A model generated the notes under the pieces. That model was not told where the DNA came from and did not search any database. It was given only the letters and a program-made list of their open reading frames with translations. A stretch of DNA of 64,000 nucleotides from Proteromonas lacertae (taxonomy: Eukaryota; Sar; Bigyra; Opalinata; Proteromonadidae), in NCBI GenBank assembly GCA_002245135.1, contig NGBS01001167.1, positions 62,001 through 126,000 of the forward strand, read 5' to 3'. Made by a program: the position numbers and the translations under genes. This document shows, one piece after another, positions 48,605 to 59,544 of this stretch (the stretch's first letter is position 1; each line of letters opens with the position of its first letter).

Positions 48605-49570
48605 TTAAAAACCAAAAATGTGTAAAATCTCTTCTGTAGTTGGTCTTTTATCAGGATTAGGATTGAGCATCTGCATTAAAGCTATTCTAATCCGATCATC
48701 TGGGAAATCATAACCTTCCAGAAATTTATTCTCTTCATACTCTCTCAAAAAGTTTTGATATGATAAATCATTCCTATTAACCCAAGCAAATGGACAATCT
48801 TCTAATATTAGTTGGTAAAGTAGGACTCCAAGACTCCAAACATCATATTTTATTAAATTAACTCCATATCTCTCTGCATCCTCCTCCATCAGTTCTGGTG
48901 GGTGATAAGCTCTCCTTTCTGCCCATCGAAATACTTTATTAACTATATTATTTGGACTTGAACTACCAAAATCTATAAATACTGGACAACCTTCTGTTCC
49001 TAATGCTTCAGGGTAGAAATTAGAAAATTCTCTAGGTGTTTCTGAACTTACCATTAAATTATTATAATTTATATCAAGGTGAGCATAACCTTTTGAATGA
49101 ATGTACTTTAAAGTAGAAATTATTTGAATGAAAAATATTGTAAATTCATCACTCTCAACATCTACTCCAACATCAAATATATTTTGATACTTCTCCAGTA
49201 TGAGAAAGTAGCAATCGTTATTTTCTATTAATTATATATTATTCAGACGTTATACTATATATATTTATTAGTCTTTGAATATTTGGATGCTGTATAGGTG
49301 TAGATAAATCTGTTAAAGCTTGAATTTCAACATGTGGATCATTTGCTTGTTGTTGAAATGCATTCTAACCAAAAATATTACCAAAAAATATACTTTATTA
49401 TATTGTTTAACAATTCTAGGAGTAGGATCTCCTTCTATGAAAGAAGCTTCTTTAATTGCAGGCCTTCCTGGCTCTTCTTCCCTCAATATACTTGTCACCA
49501 TCATTATCTCCTCCAGAGATTCTATCTCTTCATAGTCATCATCTACATCACCCACATCAAAATTTATCAT
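48605..49570 (-). CDS. Protein kinase, probably active
   Basis: Starts MINFDVGDVDDDYEE, with an acidic N-terminus and introns near 49375-49405 and 49225-49270. Kinase motifs: the lysine in RPAIKEASF, EIQALTDL as helix C, hinge LILEKYQN, catalytic loop YAHLDINYNNLMV (Asp and Asn kept, Arg replaced by Leu), IDFGSSS for DFG, PPEL for APE, DVWSLGVLLYQL, and LNPNPDKRPTTEEIL. The missing Arg of HRD places it among non-RD-type kinases, which do not depend on activation-loop phosphorylation. It starts only 36 bp from the divergent TPR gene and is followed by its pseudokinase duplicate. Confidence 0.85.
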
Positions 49571-49606
49571 TTTGTGCAAATCTATTTTGAAATTATAATA
49601 TGAAAA

Positions 49607-51118
49607 ATGAATTCGTTACAGAAACAACAACTTCAAAGTTCGTATAGTTAGAGATATTATATAAGTAGAATACTAAAGGCAAATGAATTATTTCGTAACA
49701 AAGATTATTCAGAAGCTTTGAAACTATATCACAAAGTGTTATTTATCGATCGTCAGAATAAAGAGAGCCATATTCAGATTGGTGAAATATATCTAGCAAG
49801 ATGTGACTTTTCAGTATAATCAAATGTAATTTAATTTATGTTTAACATAGAATGCCATATTACACTGGAGAAAAGTATTAGAACTTGATGCTGAGAATTA
49901 TATAAAGACAAAGTTCGCAAATACATTATGTGCAATGGCTTGTATCCATTATGAAAGTAAAAGATATGAACAAGCAATTGTTCAGTTAAGTGAAGCAATA
50001 GAAATTCAAAGTCTAGAAGCTTCATTTTGGGTGTATCGTTCTCTATGTTATTTTGCTGTTCAAAAATATCCAGAAGCCTTAAGAGATATCAATACAGGAA
50101 TAGCTTTAGGAAGATATAAAAGAGCAGAAGTGTATTTATATCGTGCAAAACTATTAGAAACATTTACAAAGTATGATCAAGCTAAAAGTGATTATGAAAA
50201 GGCATGTGTATTGAATAGTAAACATCCTGATGTTATAGAATATAAGAATAGATTATTACTTAAATCTAAAGAAAAGTATATTCATTTATTTTTATTTTTT
50301 TATAGTTATGATAAAGCTGCTAATTTAATATTACAAGGTCAATGGGGTGAAGCATTAGACTGTCTATTAAAATCCAAACAAATTACTCCTAATAACGTAG
50401 AGATGTATATACTTCTAGCTCATTGTCACAGGGAATTAGGTTTATATGATGAAGCGTTGAATGATATAGAGACTGGAGAAAAGATACCGTCTATTAAATC
50501 ATATGCTAAGGATTTTTATCGACAAAGATCACTTGTATTTAATGATATGGCCTTGAATTTTAAAATAGCTGAAGATTATGATCAAGCTATTACTTATATG
50601 AATAAGGTAATAGAAATTGAGCAAAAATGGAATAAAGAAAAACCTGATTATAGATTTTTTATGAATAGAGGTGATATATATAGAACTATCTGTAATTATC
50701 AATTTGCCATAGCTGATTATCATAAAGCATTGGATTTAGATCCAAAGAATTGGGAATTGAAGACAAGATGTTCAATTATACACAATACCATAGGTGAAGA
50801 ATTGTATAATACCAAGCAATATGAACAAGCTATAGCTGCATTTAGTCAAGCTATTGATTGTAATCCAAAAGTAGCTCAGTATTACATAAATCGAGCTAAT
50901 TGTAACTTTTCGTTATATGTATATGGCTAGAAATTATTTTTTTAATAGAATTTCCCAGAAGCTTATATTGACTATAAGAGAGCTCAAGAAATAGATCCAA
51001 ACAATGCTCAAATTAGACTTGTATTTGTTTATTTGAATATATTCTACAATAGAAATTAAGTCAACTACAAGCAGAAGATTCAGAAGTGAAGAAGAAACCT
51101 GTTTCATTGTATAAGTAG
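49607..51118 (+). CDS. TPR protein, possibly TTC16-like
   Basis: Exon 1 (MNSLQKQQLQSS) joins at a 27-nt intron to a chain of about ten tetratricopeptide repeats: ANELFRNKDYSEALKLYHK, ACIHYESKRYEQAIVQLSEA, YRAKLLETFTKYDQAKSDYEK, NLILQGQWGEALDCLLKS, AHCHRELGLYDEALNDIE, NRGDIYRTICNYQFAIADY and YNTKQYEQAIAAFSQAI. Total about 455 aa. The repeat order, with a TPR domain filling the protein, recalls the ciliary protein TTC16, but TPR proteins are hard to place by eye. It likely acts as a scaffold for protein complexes. Divergent from the kinase. Confidence 0.8.
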
Positions 51119-51249
51119 AATTATTTAAAACTACACTAATTTTATAAATTTTTGATTATAATGGGGATGAGTTTTGAAGTGTTTCAAAATTTAAAACTTA
51201 ATTCAAAAACTGAAAAAACTGCAAAACTAAATTGAAAAGAATGAAAGTT

Positions 51250-51266
51250 GAAACGGATCTTTTTAA
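51250..51266 (+). promoter_or_regulatory. Recurrent GAAACG element
   Basis: GAAACGGATCTTTTTAAG, about 18 nt upstream of the ATG at 51285 of the first CENP-B-type gene. Confidence 0.45.
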
Positions 51267-51284
51267 GATTCATTTTTGAATAGT

Positions 51285-51815
51285 ATGACTCAGCAGTGTT
51301 TTAACACAAAAATAATGGATGTAATCACTGATTTGAAGATGCTAAACCCTACAAAAATTGGCTATCAGAAGCCTGGAATAGCTTACAAACTTCCTCCTGA
51401 ACAGTGGCATCAAATGTTTCATTTGATCGAAGTAACAGGCAATATTTCACTCATTTCAAGAATATATGAGATCAAGAGACAAACATTATCAAGAAAGTAT
51501 AGAGCTTGGAAGCAGAGGAGAGAAGATCCTTCAATTGACAAGAGAGGACATTCATCACGAGTGTTTTCAAAAGCTGATGAGATTATAATTATGAATCTCT
51601 TATGGAATCAAGCATCTGCTGTAGGTTCGAGTGTTGTTTTCACTGATGACTTCATTATGAACACTGCAATCTTTGTATATAACTTATTAAAGGTGCACAA
51701 ACCAATGAAGCCATTTTTAGCATGTTCTACATGGTCTCATGACTTTAAAAAGAGACATGGTTTGGTAATATCAAACAAACTGTCGAAATATTATCAGTGG
51801 AATATTGTATGCTAG
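51285..51815 (+). CDS. Small CENP-B-type DNA-binding protein 1
   Basis: 176 aa, no introns. An N-terminal helix-turn-helix (MFHLIEVTGNISLISRIY, then EIKRQTLSRKYRAWK) is followed by a second DNA-binding region ending STWSHDFKKRHGLV. The W..FKKRHGL pattern is the hallmark of CENP-B/Tc5-type HTH domains in pogo and Tigger transposases and in CENP-B. The DDE nuclease domain that follows in transposases is absent: the protein stops 20 residues later. The neighbour at 52516 is a paralogue. It may be a domesticated transposase DNA-binding domain or the remnant of a mobile element (inference). Confidence 0.8.
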   Translation: MTQQCFNTKIMDVITDLKMLNPTKIGYQKPGIAYKLPPEQWHQMFHLIEVTGNISLISRIYEIKRQTLSRKYRAWKQRREDPSIDKRGHSSRVFSKADEIIIMNLLWNQASAVGSSVVFTDDFIMNTAIFVYNLLKVHKPMKPFLACSTWSHDFKKRHGLVISNKLSKYYQWNIVC

Positions 51816-52515
51816 TTTAAAATGTATATAAAATATTTATTTTATTAATTTTTAAATACTTAATAACTGTTCTGTTGATTTTTCACATTAAATAAAATTT
51901 GAGTTCTTAAATCCAACAAATTATGTAACTCTAGAATAAATCTATTTTCTTTTATCATAGGGTATGTTTTTATTATATTTTCTTTGATATTTTTGTATTT
52001 TTGATTAAATCATTCCAAAACATTATCATCTTATTATATACTGCTAAACAGTTTTATTATGCATAAATGCCATATTATTTTAACTCTTATTGTGAAGATT
52101 TATAATTAATACAAATAGAGTCGTTACATTCTTATCATTTTTGCGAATTTCGTGTAATCTATACAATGTGCAAATGATTCTAACAATTAAATAGATTAGT
52201 TGCTATGACAGAAGTTGTACAGGATGATTAAAAAAGAATAAAGTAGTAGAAATGAAGTAAGTTGTAACTATTCATTTGTTGTAATTGTGAATGTAATACA
52301 AGTATACTATATGTGATGCTGATTTTATTAAAACTATATGCATCAAATATGAAGCAAATTTTCTTCAAATCATCGTAAGTCATGGAATATAACATTCTAT
52401 AAATGTGAAAATGTTTATGGAAATTAATTAATATTGTCGTGCCATTTTAAAGAAAATCAAATATGCTTAAGATAAAAGTTTGAGAAAATAAAAATTTCAT
52501 TATTTTTTTATCAAA
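51816..52515. other. 700-bp gap between CENP-B-type genes, with a duplicated 3' flank
   Basis: Holds the first copy of a 96-bp flank shared with the next gene (51980-52075). The rest is A/T-rich and has no reading frame above 60 codons. No RNA gene recognised. Confidence 0.5.
51980..52075 (+). repeat. Shared 3' flank, copy 1
   Basis: Contains CATTATCATCTTATTATATA and ACTGCTAAACAGTTTTATTA, then TGCATAAATGCCAT. It recurs 3' of the second CENP-B-type gene with scattered single-base differences, so the unit duplicated was gene plus flank. Confidence 0.75.
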
Positions 52516-53034
52516 ATGTCAAAGAAGAAAAATAAAGCTTGCAAAACTGCAAAGAGTGAAAAATTAAGAGAATTGGGAATAGAGGGTCGTGGTATACCAT
52601 ACAATATTTCATGTGAAAAATGGTTAAAATTATTTGCAGAGATAAAAAGAGTAGGAAATATTACCATAGTAGCAGAAAGGCATAAAATAGTAAGACAAAC
52701 ATTGTCTAGAAAATATAACGATTATATAAAATTTGGTATTGATCCAACTAAAGATGATAGGGGACACTGTAAAATGATATTCAGCTCAAGGGAAGAACTA
52801 ATTATATTTGATTCTTTGTGGAATTTTGGATTAAAATATGGATTTAAAAAAGCTTTTTCATTTGAATCTGTATCAACAGCTGCAGAGATATTATACAACA
52901 AATTAATACAAACAAAAGAAATGATTTCTCCATTTATTGCGTCTGTAGGTTGGGCTAACAATTTCAGAGAAAGACATGGAATTCATGTGTTTAACGACGA
53001 GAAAAAATATTACCAATGGGAAGCACTATTCTAA
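52516..53034 (+). CDS. Small CENP-B-type DNA-binding protein 2
   Basis: 172 aa with a Lys-rich start (MSKKKNKACKTAKSEK). Aligned landmarks with the first paralogue: WLKLFAEIKRVGNITIVAER, KIVRQTLSRKYNDYIKFG, DDRGHCKMIFSSREELIIFD, and ASVGWANNFRERHGIHVF..KKYYQWE. The second HTH keeps W..(N)FRERHG. Again no DDE domain. Moderate divergence between the two paralogues with conserved length and both HTH blocks suggests selection for function rather than a dead transposon. Confidence 0.8.
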   Translation: MSKKKNKACKTAKSEKLRELGIEGRGIPYNISCEKWLKLFAEIKRVGNITIVAERHKIVRQTLSRKYNDYIKFGIDPTKDDRGHCKMIFSSREELIIFDSLWNFGLKYGFKKAFSFESVSTAAEILYNKLIQTKEMISPFIASVGWANNFRERHGIHVFNDEKKYYQWEALF

Positions 53035-53051
53035 TATAATTATTTTATTAC

Positions 53052-53147
53052 TTTCTTTGATATTTCTGTATTTTTGATAAAATTATTGTAAAACATTATC
53101 ATCTTATAATATACTGCTAAACGGTTTTATAATGCATAAATGCCATG
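53052..53147 (+). repeat. Shared 3' flank, copy 2
   Basis: Second copy of the 96-bp flank, beginning 18 nt after the stop codon of protein 2. In copy 1 the flank begins 165 nt after the stop, so intervening DNA was gained or lost. Confidence 0.75.
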
Positions 53148-53182
53148 TTTCTAAAGGTATATATGCTTTGTTTAACACTTAA

Positions 53183-53200
53183 TAAAATTATAGTCGTTTC
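53183..53200 (-). promoter_or_regulatory. Recurrent GAAACG element
   Basis: Minus strand GAAACGACTATAATTTTA, 25 nt upstream of the EF-hand gene start, in opposite orientation to the gene. Confidence 0.4.
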
Positions 53201-53224
53201 TTATTTTTTCGTTTTATCTCTTTT

Positions 53225-54739
53225 ATGTTACACAAAGCACTTAAAGAAGATAACAACACTAATACAGAATTAGCTGCTGAAAAAGAAGCACTTTATGATG
53301 ATTGCTGTATTTTATAACTGATTATATTTAAATGTAGTTGAAGAAATTGAAAAGGATATTATTAAGAACGAAAAATTACTTCATGCAATTACTGCTCCTA
53401 GAAAAATTACATCCAATGGAGACTATTTGATAGATTGGTATGACAAGGTATTGCTTTTTTTATGCTAATATAATAAAACTAGTACTATCGAGAGTGTGAA
53501 GCAAAAAAAGCACGAAAAGTGAAAAAGGCAGACAAATTCCTTTTTGACCAATATAGCGTTGATTGGAGAAAGCCTAATCATCAGTTTGAATTTGTGCCAT
53601 TAGAAAAGAAAAGTGTATGTTTATCATCTTTGTTATTGTGAATAGATGAGAGAATGGTTTAATTCTATATGTACTCAAGGTAAAACAACAATATCACTAA
53701 ATCAATTATACACCTCTCTATTATCTGTCGGCATTATATCGTCTGCAGAAGAAGTAGTTAAAATAATTAGAACACTTCAGTCACATATACCAGATGTTGA
53801 TGTTATATCATATGAAATATTTGTAGAAGTATTCAGAAGAGCAATGAATATAAAAGGAGCTACAAAAATTGATGAAACTACAAATGTATTGATTGATTTT
53901 TTTTTTAATTTTATTTATAGTTAACCAATACACATCTAAGAATGATGGCCTTTCATTCCAGTCTACATCCTGATCATAATCATTTATCAATGTCTCTATG
54001 GGCAGGACAACAACGAAGAAGATTATTGTTAGATTCAATAACAACTGCTTTTGATTCTGTAGCTCCACCTATTGATATGTCTGATCCTTTATCTCCATTG
54101 AAAGCAAGAATGAGTGTGATTAGACCAACTGAATCTGTTGCTTCAGCATCTCATAAGGATGAAAAAAGTAAATTATCAAAATCAAAATCAAAATCTCATT
54201 CAGATGCTGAAATAAAAGCTGCTAGAGATACATTCACTATTTTAGCTGATAGTATATTAGGAAAAGAAAAAGAAATGAAAAGCAAGAAGAAAATGGAACA
54301 AGAAATAGAAAAAATGAAAAAAGAACAAGAAGAAAAGATACATGCAATGGCTATGAATAAGCCATTATCTTCTAGACAAAAAACTATTGTATCAAAGAAA
54401 TCACATATCACTACTGCTAGAAGTTATACTCCATTTTCAAGAATTTCTAAAACTTCTTCATTACCTTTAATTGCACCCCCTATTACAACTTATTCGCCTG
54501 TTACAGAAATGTTAAAAGCTCCAGATCCAATTATTACCAAGAGTAATCATTGTGAGACTATAACTTTGAATAAAATATACACAAGTGATAAACCTAATTT
54601 AAATGTTAAAACTAATAATACAAAGGTGAAAGAAGCAAAGAAAATGTTAAAAACTAAAGAAAAGGGAATGATTTTTGAAGCAAGAAAGAAACCTGATGTT
54701 TTTGATGAATGGATTAAGAAAAGAAATGAATTGTTGTAA
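53225..54739 (+). CDS. EF-hand-like protein with Lys-rich tail, probable ciliary type
   Basis: Exons from MLHKALKEDNNTNTELAAEK join through four introns (about 31, 40, 33 and 38 nt). An acidic N-terminal helix precedes DWYDKYYRECEAKKARKVKK, then an EF-hand-like pair: WFNSICTQGKTTISLNQLYT (calcium loop degenerate) and HIPDVDVISYEIFVEVFRRA. The segment MMAFHSSLHPDHNHLSMSL is conserved-looking but unknown to me. A Lys/Glu coiled stretch and a disordered Ser/Thr tail follow, ending KPDVFDEWIKKRNELL. About 450 aa. Multi-EF-hand proteins with such tails are common in axonemes; the assignment is inference. Confidence 0.6.
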
Positions 54740-54824
54740 TTAAATGTGTATAATCTAATCCTATTTATTTATTTCATTGTTTTTATTTGTTTTAAAATTT
54801 TGACCGTTTCTTCTTTTTTTCGTT

Positions 54825-57775
54825 ATGGAGAATAAACAACCTACAGATGAAGAACAAGAATATAAAGAGGATAAAGAGGAAGAAGACATTAATAACAATC
54901 AAAATGAAGTATATTTTATACTTAGTAATCACATTAGTCCGATAAAACAGACGATAAGGAATTGGATCAACAAAACCAGTCTGAAAATAAAGAAGATGTT
55001 GCTAATGAAAATGAAAATAAACCAGAAACTGTTGATACACCTATTCAAAGTGAATATGTGACAGTAGCAATTGGAGGGTATTTAAAAATTAATTCTATTT
55101 GATTTAGTATTACTGTAATTATTCCAACTGAAGTGCTACATCTCCCTGCAGATGATAAAGATTCTTTGAAAGTTCAATTAGCTATGCAAAGGCAAGCATT
55201 GATATATAGAAAGCAACAATTAATAACACAAATTGAACATATTAAAACACAATTGGAGTTACATCAAAATGAATTAGAGTCAATACCTCCAATCCGTGAG
55301 AATAGTCCAAATGCTGATGATTTAGCCTATGAAAAATCATTTTTACAACAAAAAATAGAAGAATTCAAAAAAAATATTAATTCAAGAGAAATGGAATTAC
55401 AAAGGATAAATGATGTAATAAAGCATTGGTCTGTACTATATAAATCAGTAAATAAACTACAATCAGATGAACAATACAAAGAATATCTGAAAAGAAATTA
55501 TTCAGCAATAAAAATACAGAAATTATTTAGATTTCATTTTTCTAAATTAGTTCTTGATTCATTGAAATATATGAAAGAAAATGAAGCTGCTTTAAAAATA
55601 CAATCTACATTCAGAGGATATTGTAGTAGAAAACTATCAGATCTTCTCACTAAAGACAAAAAGGAGAATGAAAAAAGAGCAATTGAGATAATCATCCGAT
55701 TTTTAGAATTTGTAAAAAGAAAGATAGAAGGAAATAAACTATTAGAATCAATGAGAAATGAAAGAAATGATAAAGTGGAAGAAACAATAAATCAAAGAAG
55801 AATAGAACGAAGACAATTAAGATCAGCATGTTTAATACAAAGAGTATATCGAGGTCATCTTGGTAGAATAAAAGCAGGAGAAAAGAGAAGACAAAGGCTT
55901 TTACATGGACCAGTAAAGCAACATGCAAATAAATATTTAGAGAAAGGACAATTATGGAACTTCTTAAGTTGTTTACAAGCTGATTATGATGATATTCAAA
56001 GGGAATTGTATGAAGAAAGAAGATTTGCTACAACATATGTTAATGAAGTGAATAAAGTTAAAGAAGAAAACAAAGTGAAAGTGATTAAGCAGTGGAGAGA
56101 ATTGAAGAAAGAATCAATGAAAAAGAGTATAATAATTATTTAATGTAAATATTATATATTTTGTACATAGAAATAAATGGAGATCAAAATTCTTCTTCTC
56201 CTTATTTAATGCAACTTACTTATAGTAATGTTAGACCATCTGAATTAAAGCCAGTAAAATCAAATACATCTTCAACTACTTCAACTTTGAAATCAAGAAA
56301 AACTGTCAATACAAAATCAAAATCTTCGATACAAAAATCACCAATAAGAAAAACAAAAAGAAAGAATTATGTTTCTGTAACTAAGGGTAATCTAGACAAT
56401 GCAATATTAATGATGCCAACTACACAACCTCCAGCACCAGTGAAAAGAAGACAGAATGATAACAGTGAGTGGAATCTTAATGATAAACATGATCCAGTTC
56501 ATAAACTAATATATCAAGCAGTATTAAGAGAATATATTCCACCATTTTCTAAGTCATATACAGCTGAAGATGCTTATAAAGAGTATTGTGCTTTGTTACC
56601 TGGTTTTCAAAAGAGACAGTGGGAAGAAAAAGCTAAAGTAGTTGCTACTCCATATATTAAACAATTATATTATGATGGTGTAAGAGATGTTGAAGCTGTT
56701 TATTATGCTGAATTAGAGAAGTATAAAATACCATTTTTCTTACTGAAAAGAGTATATATATATATATTATACTTATTGATTATAGATAAAAGCATTAGCT
56801 ACAAGAGTAATGGCTGCAAGTGAATATGTTGAAAAGAATAATGTTAGTAATAAATATAACAGAGGATCAAATCTATCTAATTCAAGATATTCACAATCTT
56901 CAAATGAAACTGGTTTATTACCACCTGTTGATTCACCCTCAAAATCAGATAACTCTACTGATTATAATTTAATGTTGAAATTAGATGATAAGAAAGATAG
57001 TAGAGTTCCAACAACAAAACCATTTGGTTATCCACTTTCTCAATCAGAACCACAACTAAAGACAGTAAAGAATGATGAATCAGCTAAAGTCAAATCGAAT
57101 GAATGGAGGAAGAGAAATGTTAATAAATCACTAGTTCCATTGTATGATGAAGATATTGAGATATTGAATGTGACAATTGATAGAATGAATGAAATGAAGG
57201 AATTAGCTGCTGTGAAAAGACAATTGTTAGATGATATAAGTATATATATTTGTTTATTTATATTATTAATAGAAATACCTAGTGGTGAATCTGCAATCGA
57301 TGTTTTATGTATGTATGCATCATTAGAAGCTTATTTAGATGATTATGATAATTTCCTGAAAGTATTTTTATTCTAATATTTTATATTTATTTAGACACTT
57401 TGTAGCTTTAGTCCAAATGAAATATTAGAAACGAGACAATTCATTAAAGCTCATATGTCATTAATTGATAAAAATGTAAAGACAATTATGAATATTATGC
57501 ATAAGAATGGATGTTATAAAGTGAAAGATATAATTAGATTTCCTCTGAATAAGTATTTTGACAAAGAGTTTTGTGATTCAATCCAACAGATTATTAAATA
57601 TAAATTAGATCATTCTTATAGTCTAAGAAAATCACTTCAGAGTTATAATGCCAAATATAAAGTTGGTCCAGCAGATCCACTTCACAAAGTTCCTCATTTA
57701 CCTCCTTTAAGACATAAAGAAGGTGATATTAAGAATTATAATAGTAACCAAGATATTCTAATAGAATCTCTGTGA
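54825..57775 (+). CDS. Large IQ-motif coiled-coil protein
   Basis: About 900 aa on at least six exons with introns of about 29-45 nt. An acidic N-terminus (DEEQEYKEDKEEEDINN) is followed by a helical region with heptads (RQALIYRKQQLITQIEHIKT). Three IQ motifs follow: SAIKIQKLFRFHFSKLV, AALKIQSTFRGYCSRKL and SACLIQRVYRGHLGRIK. These are calmodulin- or EF-hand-binding, and the neighbouring gene encodes an EF-hand protein. A Ser/Thr/Lys-rich linker and a second folded region (FQKRQWEEKAKVVATPYIK; LWNFLSCLQADYDDIQREL) come later. The protein continues to HLPPLRHKEGDIKNYNS. Probable axonemal or basal-body role (inference). Confidence 0.7.
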
Positions 57776-57864
57776 TTTATATCATATATGTAATATCTAT
57801 TTAATTATGTATTTATTTTAGTATTGTTACTTTTTTTTAGTCATAAAACATCAACAACTAACAA

Positions 57865-59454
57865 TCAAATATATAGTAGAGAATGTCTCAAGGCCTGATC
57901 AGCAAAACTTTCATTATTATAGAAGTTTATTTCGAAAATAAACTCTTTTCTCTTTGTAAAATGTGAAATATCAACTTCTATTCTTAATTTCCTATGATTA
58001 TTACTCACCTTATTACATAAATGTTTTACTATTTTTAAACTAATATAGTTACCTCTAAGTACTAAAATTAAACAGTTAATTGAATTTATGTTATTTGTTA
58101 ATAATTTCATGCTTTTATTATCAATTGAAGTATAACTCAAATTCATTACTTTCCTATAATCAACCAACATATTCAAATTGTTTGCTAATAACCTAAATCC
58201 TTTATTACCAATTGGATTTTCTATTATACAAATATTGATATTGAAATAAAAATACTGTGTATGAAAAATTTTACAATGTTTTCATTTTCTTTAACATAAT
58301 CCAATAAAAATCCTATTCCCTCTGAATCAATGAAGTTATTACTTATATTAAGCATGAACTTCCTCTTTACATTCTTTAAAACATCCAATAAATGTTTTAA
58401 ATCACCTGAAGTAATTCCCATATTATTGCATTTTATTAAACCTCCATATCTGTAAAATTTTACCAAATTATTTCGAAAACATTTGACTTTCATAATATTT
58501 CTTTCGAAATAATATTTGACTGGATATATCAAAATATCTATATACATTACCACATCCATATTTAATAACGCCTCCTTTCTTTCTTTACATACCAACATAT
58601 TTTCATTTTTATCTTTAAACATTTCATTCATTTTTATCATTTCTTTTCTCAACTCTTTTAAACTCAATCTATCTTCACTCTCCACTTTCAACATTCTTTT
58701 TATCATTTCTTTCATTTCATCATCACATTCTACATCTATACTGTATTTACATCTCAGAATATTTTCTTTTGTTTTATTCATATTATCATTTTCATTGAAT
58801 GGTAATTTCTTGTTTGATATTTCATACAAAATACAACCAATTGACCAAATCACACTTTTCTCATTACATTCTAATCCACACAATTCTTCTGGAGTTTTAA
58901 AGCAAATATCATATAATCTCAAATCCTCTTCTTTTCTCAAAGTGTTTAACCACAAATCACATATCTTTATATCATCATTCCCTATCACTATATTACTACT
59001 CTTCAAATTACCTATTACTACACCATATTCACTCATTATAATTAATACATTACATATACCACACATTACACGAAAAATATCACTATTTGAAAATGTCTTT
59101 GTGTAAATTATCTCTTCTAAATCTCTGAAGTAATATTCTCTATATACTACCACATATTCACTATTGTTATTTAATTGAAACATCATAGAAGGATAAATAT
59201 AGGATCTACAACAATCTGTTAGTAAAGAATTGTTTTCATAGCTTCTTATAATTCTCTTTCTCCTTGTATTATTTATATTGAATATTTTCATCTTTCTGAC
59301 ACTTTTCTTATACTGTAGTTTCAAATGTACTTCATTTTCACTTTTTTCTAATTTTTCTATTATCTACAATAAAATATTGTTAAAATTATACTGATTTAGA
59401 TGGTAATAGTAAGCAAAATATATCATCTACAAAAGAAATTATGCAAAATGTCAT
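57865..59454 (-). CDS. Intact pseudokinase-LRR protein (copy C)
   Basis: Starts at 59454 (SFVDDIFCLLLPSKS with introns of 28 and about 35 nt), about 505 aa. Kinase-like domain: YYFRDLEEIIYTKTF, VVIGNLKSSNIVIGNDD in place of HRDxxxxN, IKICDLWLN in place of DFG, CNEKSVIWSIGCILYEISN, and MIKRMLKVESEDRLSLKELR as the last helices. The C-terminal third contains LRRs of RNI type (NPIGNKGFRLLANNL, LSYTSIDNKSMKLLTNNI, LRGNYISLKIVKHL). It is the best reference for decayed copies A and B. The pairing of a catalytically dead kinase with LRRs is unusual; ligand or partner sensing is conjecture. Confidence 0.8.
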
Positions 59455-59544
59455 TTTAGAATTGAAGTGTATAATTTAACGGACAAATTTTTGTTTTTCA
59501 AAAAAACAAAAAATAATCATTGAAAAACTTATCTATATTTACTT

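Noticed and set aside
51816-52515. Possible snoRNA or tRNA in the 700-bp gap
   Set aside because: GATG and CTGA-like strings occur but no paired stem or box spacing could be found; no tRNA arm motif.
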